A stretch of DNA of 64,000 nucleotides from a bacterium (lineage in GTDB: Bacteria; Krumholzibacteriota; Krumholzibacteriia; LZORAL124-64-63), in NCBI GenBank assembly GCA_016703265.1, contig JADJCK010000003.1, positions 372,001 through 436,000 on the forward strand, in the 5' to 3' direction. Below, in pieces: positions 9,023-17,655 of the stretch; positions within the stretch are counted from its first letter, which is position 1; each line of letters opens with the position of its first letter. The notes under the pieces were generated by a model, which did no database searches, was not told the origin of the DNA, and saw only the letters and a program-made list of their open reading frames with translations. The position numbers and the translations under genes were made by a program.

Positions 9023-9113
9023 GGATGCCTTGAGGCTGCGGGAGGCGTTGACGCCGGCGGTCAGTTGCGCCGGCGCAAGTCTCGCGGGCACGTGAACTTG
9101 CGCCGGCGCAAGC
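9023..9113 (+). repeat. Double-palindrome repeat, copy 3
   Basis: GGATGCCTTG box then TTGCGCCGGCGCAA at 9065-9078 and 9098-9111. It lies 16 bases beyond the stop of the convergent antiporter gene (9130), so on the minus strand its hairpins could also act as a 3' end structure for that transcript. Confidence 0.85.
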
Positions 9114-9129
9114 GCCCACGCCCCACCCC

Positions 9130-10797
9130 CTACCACCCATCCCGCCGCGCCGCCTCCACTAACCGCGCAACATCGGCGCCCTCTACGCCCAGGTGGGCCA
9201 GCGCCTGGCGCGTGATCTCCAGCCCGGCCTCGCGCTTCGGCTGCACCACCTCGAACACGCCCAGGGCGTAGAGGTCCTCACGGCAGGCGTCGGTGTCGGC
9301 GCGCGCGACGATGTGCAGGTCGGGGCGCCGCGTACGGGCCAGTTGCGCCACGGCCAGCGCGGTTTCGGTCGCCGGCACGGTCACGATCAGCAGGCGCGCC
9401 GTGTCCAGTCCCGCCGCCTCCAGCACGGTGGGCTGCGCGCCGTCGCCGTAGACCGTGGCCACGCCGGACAACCGGCAGGCGTCCAGGCGGCGCTGGTCCA
9501 GTTCCACGACGACGAAGTGCAGGTCCAATGCGCCCAGCATGCGCGCCACGGCCAGGCCCGCCGTGCCGGCGCCCACGATGACGACGTGATTGCCCAGCGT
9601 GTCGGGTTCGAGATTGATGGTCTGCAGCGGGTCGCGCGGCGCGCGTGCGCGCAGCCTGCGATAGATCGGCGTCGTGAGGCGCGAGATCGGCGGCGTCGCG
9701 AACATGGTCACCAGGGCAACCGACAGCAGCAGCGAGTACTGCTCCTGGTCCAGGTGGCCGCCGACCACGCCCACGCGCGCCACGACGAAGGACAGCTCAC
9801 CCACCTGGAACATGGTCAGGCCCATCGCCAGCGGAATGACGTTGCCGTAGCCGAAGGCGCGGCTCAGTCCGGCGAAGACGCCCGCCTTCAGCAACGACAC
9901 CAGGGCGGCCAGGCCGAACACCACCGGCAGGTTGGCGCGCAGGTAGGCCGGGTCCAGCAGCATGCCGACCGAGACGAAGAAGAGCAGCCCGAACAGGTCG
10001 CGCAGCGGGATGATGTCGCTGAGGGCCTGGTGGCTATGTTCCGATTCGCTGAGCACCAGGCCGGCGACCAGCGCCCCGAAGGCAAACGACAGGCCCACCT
10101 GCCAGGTGGCGTAGCCGACGCCCAGGCCGAGCGCGGTCACCGCCAGCAGGAACAGCTCGCGCGAGTTCCAGCGGCTGATCGCCGCCATCAGTGGGGGTAC
10201 CACGCGCAGTCCCACCACCAGCATCAGGCCCAGGAAAACGATCGCGCTCCCCACGGCGAAGGCCAGTTCGGGCAGCCCCTTCTCCAGCCCGCCCAGCTTG
10301 GGCAACAGGATCAGCATGGGCACCACGGCCAGGTCCTGCGCCAGCAGCATCCCGATCATCACGCGGCTCGAGAGCGTGCCCAGGCGCCCCTGCGCCTGCA
10401 TCGTCTTGACCACGATCATGGTGCTGGACAGCGAAACGGCTGCGCCGAACCACAACGCCGCCGACCACGACCAGCCCAGGAAGCGCACGGCGGCAGCGGC
10501 CGCGACGGTGATGATCGCGATCTGGATCGGCGTGCCCGCCAGGGCGATGCGGCGCACCGGACGCAGGTCGCCCAGCGAGAATTCCAGGCCCAGCGCGAAG
10601 AGCATGAGCGCCACGCCGATCTCGGCCAGCAGTTCGACCTGGTGCTGGTCCGTGATCAGCGCCTGCCCGGTGAGCGGCCCCAGCACGATGCCCGCGACGA
10701 TATAGCCCAGCACCAGCGGCTGCCGCAGCCGCTGCGCCGCCAGGCCGCCGAGGAAGCCGGCGATGACGATGATCGCGATGTCCGAGGCAATCCCCAT
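9130..10797 (-). CDS. KefB/YbaL-like monovalent cation:proton antiporter with TrkA-N domain
   Basis: 555 residues from the ATG at 10797 (GGTGGAGG five bases upstream; the TTG at 10812 overlaps that site). Residues ~1-385 form a polytopic Na/H-exchanger domain of the CPA2 family (LAAQRLRQPLVLGYIVAGIVLGP, ALMLFALGLEFSLGDL). Residues ~400-520 form a Rossmann TrkA-N domain with GAGTAG and an acidic residue after the second strand (VVELDQRR), the nucleotide-binding unit that gates KEF-type systems. No obvious RCK-C domain follows; the protein stops ~40 residues later. It lies downstream of nuoN on the same strand but behind a hairpin terminator, so it is probably only partly co-transcribed with complex I. 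Confidence 0.9.
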   Translation of the reverse strand: MGIASDIAIIVIAGFLGGLAAQRLRQPLVLGYIVAGIVLGPLTGQALITDQHQVELLAEIGVALMLFALGLEFSLGDLRPVRRIALAGTPIQIAIITVAAAAAVRFLGWSWSAALWFGAAVSLSSTMIVVKTMQAQGRLGTLSSRVMIGMLLAQDLAVVPMLILLPKLGGLEKGLPELAFAVGSAIVFLGLMLVVGLRVVPPLMAAISRWNSRELFLLAVTALGLGVGYATWQVGLSFAFGALVAGLVLSESEHSHQALSDIIPLRDLFGLLFFVSVGMLLDPAYLRANLPVVFGLAALVSLLKAGVFAGLSRAFGYGNVIPLAMGLTMFQVGELSFVVARVGVVGGHLDQEQYSLLLSVALVTMFATPPISRLTTPIYRRLRARAPRDPLQTINLEPDTLGNHVVIVGAGTAGLAVARMLGALDLHFVVVELDQRRLDACRLSGVATVYGDGAQPTVLEAAGLDTARLLIVTVPATETALAVAQLARTRRPDLHIVARADTDACREDLYALGVFEVVQPKREAGLEITRQALAHLGVEGADVARLVEAARRDGW

Positions 10798-10818
10798 CGA
10801 ATCCTCCACCAAGACAAA

Positions 10819-10845
10819 GGGCCGGCGGCAAATGCCCGCCGGCCC
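10819..10845 (-). terminator. Hairpin between nuoN and the antiporter gene
   Basis: GGGCCGGCGG and CCGCCGGCCC pair perfectly over 10 bp around a 7-base loop; on the minus strand the stem is followed by TTTGTCTT. It probably ends or attenuates the nuo transcript. Confidence 0.65.
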
Positions 10846-10875
10846 CGGTTCATTGGCCCCGAACGGGAAGCGGCG

Positions 10876-12411
10876 TCAACCGCCCGCCATCGCGCGGATG
10901 CCGGCGTCGGCCAGGTCCTTGAACTTGCCGAAGTACAGGCCGAGCGCCACCGTCGGCAGGGCCAGGCTGGCCAGCACCACGTATTGCAGCCAGTGCAGGC
11001 GCAGCGGCGCCGGGTCGGTGCCCTCGGGCGGCCGCGAGAAGAACATCACCTTCACCACACGGAAGTAGTAGTAGAGGCTGACGACCGAATTCAGGCCCGC
11101 GAGGATGACCAGCCAGAACCATTGCCGGTCCATGACTGCCATGAAGAGATACAGCTTTCCGACGAAGCCCGCAAACGGCGGCACGCCGGTCAGCGATCCC
11201 AGGAAGATCACCATCATCACGCCAGCGGTCCAGTGCATGCGGTAGAACAGGCCGCCGTAATCGGACAGTTCCTCGCTCTTGAGGTGGTTGTTCACCGCCA
11301 CCACGAAGAAGAAGGCGCCCAGGTTCATCAGCGTGTAGACCAGCAGGTAGAACAGGATCGCCGCCAGGCCGTCGTCGCTCAGCAGCACGAAGCCCATCAG
11401 CAGGTAGCCGACGTGGGCGATGCTGGAGTAGGCCAGCATGCGCTTCACGTTCGTCTGCCGCAGCGCCACCAGGTTGCCGAAGGTCATCGTCACGGCCGAG
11501 ATCACGGACACCAGCAGCGGCCAGTTGATGGTCTGGATCAGCGTCACGCTCGCGGCCGGGTTGGTCCCCACGGCCAGGGTCGAGTAGAAGAAGCGGATCA
11601 TCAGGGCGAAGCCCGCCGCCTTGGGCCCCACGCTGAACAGCGCCGCCACCGGCGTCGGGGCGCCCTCGTAGACGTCCGGGCACCAGAAATGGAAGGGCAC
11701 CGCGGCGATCTTGTAGCTCATGCCGGCCAGGATCAGAACCACGGCCACCAGCAGGCCGAACGGGTCGCCGCCGCCACCGCCCAGCAGGGCGGCGCGGATG
11801 CCGTCGAACTTCAGCGAGCCGGTCAGGCCGTAGAGCAGCGACAGGCCGTAGAGCATGATCGCGCTGCTGACAGCGCCGAAGATCACGTACTTCAGCGACG
11901 CCTCGGTGCTGCGGAGGCTGGTACGCATGTAGCCGGCCATCACGTAGCTGGACAGGCCCACCGCTTCCATGGACAGGTAGAGCATCAGCAGGTCGCGCGC
12001 CTCGGCCATCACCATCATGGCCATCGTCATCAGGACGGTCAGAAGGTAGAACTCGCCCTTGTTCTCGCGCCGGTGGCCCATGATCTCTTCGGAGGTCCAG
12101 GCGAACAGCACCGTGGCCAGCCCGGCGAACAGGAAGAGCAGGCGGAAGAACACCGCCATTCCGTCGACCACGACCAGGTCGCCCATGATGGCGCGCCCGC
12201 CCGCAGGCATGGACGCGTTCGTGTCGGCCATGGCCAGAACGCCGGCCACGACCAGCCCCAGCAGCGAGATGGCGAACGGCACCACAGGCCGCCGGCCGCG
12301 CGCCAGCAGGTCTCCCAGGATCCCGACCACGAACGTGAGGCAGAGCACGGCTTCCGGCAGCCACCACTGCAGGTCAGCCCAGCTCGGGATCTTCACGTGC
12401 AAGAGTTCCAT
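10876..12411 (-). CDS. nuoN: NADH-quinone oxidoreductase subunit N
   Basis: 511 residues, polytopic membrane protein, one of the three antiporter-like subunits of complex I (quinone reduction coupled to proton pumping at the inner membrane). Family blocks are present: VGLSSYVMAGYMRTSLRSTEASLKY, SYKIAAVPFHFWCPDVYEGAPTPV with the conserved Lys and His, and KRMLAYSSIAHVGYLLMG. Start ATG with AGGAG nine bases upstream. Last gene of the nuoA-N operon, 28 bases after nuoM. Confidence 0.96.
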   Translation of the reverse strand: MELLHVKIPSWADLQWWLPEAVLCLTFVVGILGDLLARGRRPVVPFAISLLGLVVAGVLAMADTNASMPAGGRAIMGDLVVVDGMAVFFRLLFLFAGLATVLFAWTSEEIMGHRRENKGEFYLLTVLMTMAMMVMAEARDLLMLYLSMEAVGLSSYVMAGYMRTSLRSTEASLKYVIFGAVSSAIMLYGLSLLYGLTGSLKFDGIRAALLGGGGGDPFGLLVAVVLILAGMSYKIAAVPFHFWCPDVYEGAPTPVAALFSVGPKAAGFALMIRFFYSTLAVGTNPAASVTLIQTINWPLLVSVISAVTMTFGNLVALRQTNVKRMLAYSSIAHVGYLLMGFVLLSDDGLAAILFYLLVYTLMNLGAFFFVVAVNNHLKSEELSDYGGLFYRMHWTAGVMMVIFLGSLTGVPPFAGFVGKLYLFMAVMDRQWFWLVILAGLNSVVSLYYYFRVVKVMFFSRPPEGTDPAPLRLHWLQYVVLASLALPTVALGLYFGKFKDLADAGIRAMAGG

Positions 12412-12439
12412 TCCGGAAAGCTCCTCGGGCGGGGCCGGC

Positions 12440-13936
12440 TCAGCCGGCCACCACCTTGACCAGGTTGTTCAGGGTGACCTTCATCAGGTCAAGCACCGGC
12501 ATCGGGTACACGCCGAACAGCAGCACGAGGATGCCGATCGGGATCAGCGTAAACATCTCGCGTGCATTGATGTCGGGCAGGTTGTCCCACTTGTCGTTCT
12601 TGGGGCCCAGGAACACGCGCTGCAGCATCCACAGCACGTAGGCGGCGCCGATGATGATGCCCAGGGCGCTGATGATCGTGATCGTGCGGAACGCCGGGAA
12701 GGCACCCATGAAGATCATCGCCTCGCTGACGAAGCCGCTCAGGCCGGGCAGGCCCAGCGCCGCGAAGAGGGCGAAGCTGAAGAACGAGAAGTAGCGGGGC
12801 ATCTGCATGCCCAGGCCGCCGAAGGCGCTGATCTCGCGGGTGTGCGCCCGGTCGTAGATCACGCCCACGCAGAGGAACATCATGGCGGTGATGGTGCCGT
12901 GGTTGAACATCTGCAGCACCGCGCCGTTGATGCCCGCCTCGTTCATCGCGGCCATGCCCAGCAGCACGTAACCCATGTGGCTGACCGACGAGTAGGCCAC
13001 CAGCTTCTTCATGTCCTTCTGCGCCATGGCGCAGTAGGCACCATAGAGGATGTTGATCGCCCCCAGTGTCGCCAGCGCGTAGCGGAACCACATGGCCTGG
13101 TCGGGCAGCATGGGGTAGCTGATGCGCAGCAGGCCGTACGTGCCCATCTTCAGCAGCACGCCGGCCAGGATGACGGACACGGCCGTGGGCGCCTCGACGT
13201 GCGCGTCGGGCAACCAGGTGTGGAACGGGAACACCGGCACCTTGATCGCGAAGCCGATGAACAGCGCCAGCCACAGCATGTGTCGAACGTTGGTCGCCAT
13301 CAGCCAGGGGCTGTGGTTGTTCTGGTCGAACATGTGGACCATGTTGAACGTGTGGCCGCCGGTGACCGGGTCGCTCACGTTCAGGTAGAAGGCGATCATC
13401 GCCAGCAGCATCAGCACCGAGCCGGCCAGCGTGTACAGGAAGAACTTGATGGCGGCGTACTCGCGCCGCGGGCCGCCCCAGATGCCGATCAGGAAGTACA
13501 TCGGCAGCAGCATCACTTCCCAGAACACGTAGAACAGGAAGAAGTCGAGCGCGCAGAACACGCCGAACATGCCCGCCTCGAGGATCAGGAACATGGCGAA
13601 GTAGCCCTTGGTGGCCTTCTCGATGTTCCACGAGGCGAAGATGCAGAGGAACGAGAGCAGCGCCGTCAGCAGCATCATCGGCATACTCAGGCCGTCAACG
13701 GCCATGAAGTACTCGATGTTGAAGCTCTTGATCCAGCTGTAGTGTTCCACGAACTGCAGGCCGGCGGAACCCCGGTCGAAGTTCATGAACAGCTGTACGG
13801 CCAGGACCAGCGGCACGGCTGCGGCCGCCGCCGCCACCGTCTTGATGATCTCTTTCCGCCCACCGGGGATGAATGCGATCACGGCCGCCCCGATGACCGG
13901 GAAGAAGGTCATCCACGATAGAATGTGCTCGCCCAT
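12440..13936 (-). CDS. nuoM: NADH-quinone oxidoreductase subunit M
   Basis: 498 residues, antiporter-like membrane subunit of complex I. Typical blocks: YFMAVDGLSMPMMLLTALLSF, FFLFYVFWEVMLLPMYFLIGIWGG (conserved Glu of TM5), KVPVFPFHTWLPDAHVEAPTAVSVILAGVLLKMGTYG, and KLVAYSSVSHMGYVLLGM. AGGAG precedes the ATG. It lies 36 bases after nuoL and is followed directly by nuoN. Confidence 0.96.
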   Translation of the reverse strand: MGEHILSWMTFFPVIGAAVIAFIPGGRKEIIKTVAAAAAAVPLVLAVQLFMNFDRGSAGLQFVEHYSWIKSFNIEYFMAVDGLSMPMMLLTALLSFLCIFASWNIEKATKGYFAMFLILEAGMFGVFCALDFFLFYVFWEVMLLPMYFLIGIWGGPRREYAAIKFFLYTLAGSVLMLLAMIAFYLNVSDPVTGGHTFNMVHMFDQNNHSPWLMATNVRHMLWLALFIGFAIKVPVFPFHTWLPDAHVEAPTAVSVILAGVLLKMGTYGLLRISYPMLPDQAMWFRYALATLGAINILYGAYCAMAQKDMKKLVAYSSVSHMGYVLLGMAAMNEAGINGAVLQMFNHGTITAMMFLCVGVIYDRAHTREISAFGGLGMQMPRYFSFFSFALFAALGLPGLSGFVSEAMIFMGAFPAFRTITIISALGIIIGAAYVLWMLQRVFLGPKNDKWDNLPDINAREMFTLIPIGILVLLFGVYPMPVLDLMKVTLNNLVKVVAG

Positions 13937-13972
13937 TGCGTGGCGCTCCTCTCGGGTGTTCTCTCGTCGTCC

Positions 13973-16240
13973 CTACAGAACCCGGTAAATCACGATCAGC
14001 ACCAGCACCGAGGCGCTGACGTAGACCAGATACGTCTGAATACGGCCGGTCTGCACGCGGCGCAGGCCTTCGCCCGCACCCTGCAGCACGGTCGCCACTC
14101 CATTGACCGCCCCGTCGACCAGGTAGCGGTCGCACAACCCGGACACCCAGGCCACCATCCGCGTCAGGTAGCCCGTGCCGTTGACGATGCCGTCGATCAC
14201 GTAGCGATCGAAGGCCGAGCAGATCGACGCCCCCCACCGCGTGAAGCGGTAGACGGTGGCGGCGTACAACTCGTCGAAGAAATACTGGCCCTGCAGCACC
14301 TTGTGCACGCCCGGCAGGCGCGCCTGCAGCGCGGCCGGGTTGACCCGGTGGCGGAAGTAGGTCCACCACGAGGCCGTGATGCCGATCGCCGCCACCAGGA
14401 TCGACATGATCATGGCGCGGATGTGCGCGGTGTGGCGCACATGGCTGTCGTGGCCGCCGCCGTGGGCGGCTGCGGCGGCGCCATGCGCATCCGGCGCAGC
14501 GCCGTGTTCGCCCGCCACCGTGCCGTGTGCGGCGTCCGCTGCGTGCGTGGCGGCCGGTTCGGCGTGCACCGGCTCGGCGTGGGTGGTTTCGGCGTGGGCG
14601 GCCTCGCCGTGGACAGCCTCTGCATGCATCGACTCGGCAGGAATCGCCTCGCCGTGCGCCGCCTGGGCCGCAACCTGCAGCGGCGCGGCTTCGCCGTGGG
14701 CCATCGCCGGCTCGTCATGCACGTAGTACTTCGCCGCGATCGCCGGCACGTCGTACGGTGCCGCGAACTTGCTGAACCAGCCCTTGTCGGCCGTCTTGCC
14801 GGGGATGCCGGCCGCGATCACCGACATCAGCGCGAGCACCATCAGGGGAATGGCCATGCTCCAGCCGCTCTCGTGCGCATGCTCCCACTTGTGGTGGTCG
14901 CGCGGCTTGCCGAAGAACGTCAGGAACACGATGCGGAACATGTAGAAGGGCGTCAGCGCCGCGGCCGTGATGCCGAGGATGAACGGCAGGTAGTGCCCGT
15001 CCGTCATGCCGAACGCCAGCACCGAGCCGAGGATGCCGTCCTTCGAGTAGAAGCCCGACAGTCCGGGCACGCCGCTGATGGCCAGCGTGGCGATCAGGAA
15101 CGTCCAGAAAGTGATGGGCATCTTCTTGCGCAGGCCGCCCATCTCGGGCATCTCCTGCGAGTGCACGGCGTGGATCACCGAGCCGGCGCCGAGGAACAGC
15201 AGCGCCTTGAACATGGCGTGCGTGGTCAGGTGGAACATGGCGTTGACCGAGTCGCCCGCGCCCAGGCCCATGACCATGAAGCCCAACTGGCTGAGCGTGG
15301 AGAACGCGAGCACGCGCTTGATGTCGGTCTTGACCAGCGCGATGGTCGCCGTGATGAAGGCCGTGATGGCGCCCACGTAGAGGATCACCAGCATCGCCTG
15401 CGCGCCGAACAGCGGCGCCAGGCGCGCCACCATGTAGACGCCGGCCGCCACCATCGTCGCCGCGTGGATCAGGGCCGACACGGGGGTCGGGCCTTCCATG
15501 GCGTCGGGCAGCCAGATGTGCAGGGGCATCTGCGCCGACTTGCCGACGCAGCCCATGAACAGGCCCACGCCCGCCCAGGCCAGCAGCGGGCCCTTGACGG
15601 CGCCGGCGTGCACCTCGGCGAACAGCTCGAAGTAGTTGAGTGTGCCGGTGGCGGTGAAGAAGGCCAGGATCCCCAGCCAGAAGCCCCAGTCGCCCACGCG
15701 GTTGGTCAGGAAGGCCTTCTTGTTGGCCGACGCCGCCGAGGCCTTGTGGAAGAAGAAGCCGATCAGCAGGTAGCTCGACAGGCCCACCAGCTCCCAGAAC
15801 ACGTAGAGGAAGAACAGGTTGTTCGCGAGCACGATGCCCAGCATCGAGAACGTGAAGAAGCCCAGGAAGGCGAAGAACCGCTCATACCGCCGGTCGCCGT
15901 GCATGTACCCCGTCGAGTACAGGTGCACCAGGAAGCTGACCAGGCAGACCACCATCAGCATGACCGAGGTCATGCCGTCCACGAGGATGCCGGCATCCAG
16001 GCGGAAGCCGCCCAGGTCCAGCCAGGTGACGGCCTGCTCGACGCGGTGCGTCGGGTCGCCGATCCGCCAGAACGCGATGAAGATGCGCAGCGCCTGAACC
16101 AGCGCGACACCCATCAGCGTGACGCCGATGAAATCGCCCTTCCGCGGCAGCATCCTGCCGAAGAAGAAGGTCAGCGTGTACGACAGCAGCGGCAGCAGCA
16201 AAATCGACAATGCTGCTGTGATGATGGCCTGGTCGCTCAT
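13973..16240 (-). CDS. nuoL: NADH-quinone oxidoreductase subunit L, with a His/Ala-rich insertion
   Basis: 755 residues, clearly longer than the usual ~610-680. The core is normal: GDWGFWLGILAFF, KSAQMPLHIWLPDAMEGPTPVSALIHAATMVAAGVYM, KRVLAFSTLSQLGFMVMGLG, FLIATLAISGVPGLSGFYSKD. Residues ~503-600 are a low-complexity insert of repeated HAE/HGE/AHG triplets (MHAEAVHGEAAHAE and similar), after which transmembrane sequence resumes (RAMIMSILVAAIGITASWW) and the protein ends with the lateral-helix-like tail. The insert starts after the YYVHDEP segment and is most likely a soluble loop; metal or proton binding by so many His residues is possible but unproven. Sits 16 bases after nuoK. Confidence 0.95.
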   Translation of the reverse strand: MSDQAIITAALSILLLPLLSYTLTFFFGRMLPRKGDFIGVTLMGVALVQALRIFIAFWRIGDPTHRVEQAVTWLDLGGFRLDAGILVDGMTSVMLMVVCLVSFLVHLYSTGYMHGDRRYERFFAFLGFFTFSMLGIVLANNLFFLYVFWELVGLSSYLLIGFFFHKASAASANKKAFLTNRVGDWGFWLGILAFFTATGTLNYFELFAEVHAGAVKGPLLAWAGVGLFMGCVGKSAQMPLHIWLPDAMEGPTPVSALIHAATMVAAGVYMVARLAPLFGAQAMLVILYVGAITAFITATIALVKTDIKRVLAFSTLSQLGFMVMGLGAGDSVNAMFHLTTHAMFKALLFLGAGSVIHAVHSQEMPEMGGLRKKMPITFWTFLIATLAISGVPGLSGFYSKDGILGSVLAFGMTDGHYLPFILGITAAALTPFYMFRIVFLTFFGKPRDHHKWEHAHESGWSMAIPLMVLALMSVIAAGIPGKTADKGWFSKFAAPYDVPAIAAKYYVHDEPAMAHGEAAPLQVAAQAAHGEAIPAESMHAEAVHGEAAHAETTHAEPVHAEPAATHAADAAHGTVAGEHGAAPDAHGAAAAAHGGGHDSHVRHTAHIRAMIMSILVAAIGITASWWTYFRHRVNPAALQARLPGVHKVLQGQYFFDELYAATVYRFTRWGASICSAFDRYVIDGIVNGTGYLTRMVAWVSGLCDRYLVDGAVNGVATVLQGAGEGLRRVQTGRIQTYLVYVSASVLVLIVIYRVL

Positions 16241-16256
16241 CGCCGGTGGTTCTCCC

Positions 16257-16565
16257 TTATCGCTTCAGGCTTTGCGCGGTGTCCGCGTGCACCGAGCCGT
16301 AGTTGCGGTACAGCGCCAGCACGATGGCCAGGGCCACGGCCGCCTCGGCGGCCGCCAGCACGATGACGAAGGCGGCCAGGATCTGGCCGTCGATGCCGTG
16401 CTGCACGTAGCGCGAAAAGGCCACGAAGTTCAGGTTCGCGGCGTTGAGCATCAGCTCCACGCCCATCAGGATGGCGACGGTGTTGCGCCGCGACATCACG
16501 GCGAACAGGCCCAGCGCGAACAGCGCCGCGCTGACGGTCAGGAAATGGGGCAGCCCGATGTTCAC
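16257..16565 (-). CDS. nuoK: NADH-quinone oxidoreductase subunit K
   Basis: 102 residues, three-helix membrane subunit. Start is a GTG at 16565 that overlaps the nuoJ stop (GTGA), giving VNIGLPHFLTVSAALFALG. Conserved membrane Glu residues are seen in GVELMLNAANLNFVAFS and AAAEAAVALAIVLALYR, the pair that forms the proton path in NuoK. Length is normal for the family. Confidence 0.95.
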   Translation of the reverse strand: MNIGLPHFLTVSAALFALGLFAVMSRRNTVAILMGVELMLNAANLNFVAFSRYVQHGIDGQILAAFVIVLAAAEAAVALAIVLALYRNYGSVHADTAQSLKR

Positions 16566-17086
16566 GCCTGCGCCTCCCCGTCTTGGTCCACGTCGGACTG
16601 CCGACGCTCGCGGATCAGGATCGCGGCGCCGACCATCGCGGCCAGCAGCACGATCGACACGTACTCGAACGGGAAGATGTAGTTGGTCATCAGCTGCGTA
16701 CCGATCTCGGTCGTGGTCGGCTTGCCGGCCACCTCGGTCGCGCGCCAGTCCACCGACGTGATCACCTTGTAGAGCACGCCGAACACCGCCGCCGCGAAGA
16801 CCGCCGGCGGCACCAGCCGGTCCAGCCCGTGCCGCCGCTTCCCGGCGGCCGGCACGTGCGTCATCATGACCGTGAACAGGATCAGCACCAGCACGCCGCC
16901 CACGTACACCATCACCTGGGTGACGGCCAGGAAGTCGGCCCCCAGGAAGGCATACAGTCCGGCAACGCCCATCAGCGTGAACAGCAGGGCGAACCCCGCG
17001 TGCACGATGTGCTTGCTGAACACCACCCACACCGCCGGCACCACCGTCAGCAGCGCCAGCAGGACGAAGACCAGGTCACGGATCAC
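16562..17086 (-). CDS. nuoJ: NADH-quinone oxidoreductase subunit J
   Basis: 174 residues, membrane subunit of complex I. Start is a GTG at 17086 overlapping the nuoI stop (GTGA). It contains the family's HAGFALLFTLMGVAGLYAFLGADFLAVTQVMVYVGGV-type block and a C-terminal helix EYVSIVLLAAMVGAAILI. The pattern of 4-base overlaps with both neighbours indicates translational coupling. Confidence 0.94.
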   Translation of the reverse strand: MIRDLVFVLLALLTVVPAVWVVFSKHIVHAGFALLFTLMGVAGLYAFLGADFLAVTQVMVYVGGVLVLILFTVMMTHVPAAGKRRHGLDRLVPPAVFAAAVFGVLYKVITSVDWRATEVAGKPTTTEIGTQLMTNYIFPFEYVSIVLLAAMVGAAILIRERRQSDVDQDGEAQA

Positions 17087-17589
17087 GCGTCGTCTCCTTT
17101 GTCGCCGGCCCCCGGCTTGTCTTCCTTGGGCTCGACCCACCAGCCCTGCTCGATGCGCGTGGCGCGGTGGCACGGCACCTTGGCCACCCGCGGGTCCATG
17201 AACTCGTAGACCAGCGACCGGCGGTCGTAGACCGAGTGGTCGTAGTCGTGGCTCATGGTGATCGAACCGGTGTGGCAGTTCTCGGTGCACAGCGAGCACC
17301 AGATGCACTTGTTGTAGTCGATGGCGTACCGCGTCATGTAGCGGTCCTTGCCCTTGCCCTCGGCCTCGATGTAGATGCAGTCGACCGGGCACAGCTTCGC
17401 GCAGATGTTGCAGGCGTCGCACTTCGCGGTGTCGTTGTGCACGAATCCGCGGAAGCGCTCGGGCATGACCTGGCGCTCGTCCGGGAACTGCAGCGACACC
17501 GGCTTCTTGTAGATGTGCTTGAACGTGATGGCCATGCCCTGCATCGCCGAGCTGACCGCCTGGTAGATGTCCGTGAAGTACTGGCCCAT
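17083..17589 (-). CDS. nuoI: NADH-quinone oxidoreductase subunit I (2x[4Fe-4S] ferredoxin-like)
   Basis: 168 residues. Two CxxCxxCxxxC iron-sulfur motifs, CDACNICAKLCPVDC and CIWCSLCTENCHTG, carry the N6a/N6b clusters that pass electrons to NuoB. The second motif has the variant CTENC...TG instead of the more usual CVEAC. The C-terminal ~50 residues (GWWVEPKEDKPG) are polar. It is separated from nuoH by 66 bases and overlaps nuoJ. Confidence 0.95.
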   Translation of the reverse strand: MGQYFTDIYQAVSSAMQGMAITFKHIYKKPVSLQFPDERQVMPERFRGFVHNDTAKCDACNICAKLCPVDCIYIEAEGKGKDRYMTRYAIDYNKCIWCSLCTENCHTGSITMSHDYDHSVYDRRSLVYEFMDPRVAKVPCHRATRIEQGWWVEPKEDKPGAGDKGDDA

Positions 17590-17655
17590 CTTCTCTTCAC
17601 GCCCTTTCGCGGCAGAACGGCAGCGCGGCCGGGCCGCGGTACCGGGAAATTCGAA

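Noticed and set aside
9193..12459. Very long plus-strand open frame (about 1090 codons) opposite nuoN and the antiporter gene
   Set aside because: It is antisense to well-supported genes and its translation is His/Gln/Arg-rich low complexity, typical of shadow frames in high-GC DNA. The same holds for plus-strand frames at 5992-8424, 12059-13921 and 13925-16366.
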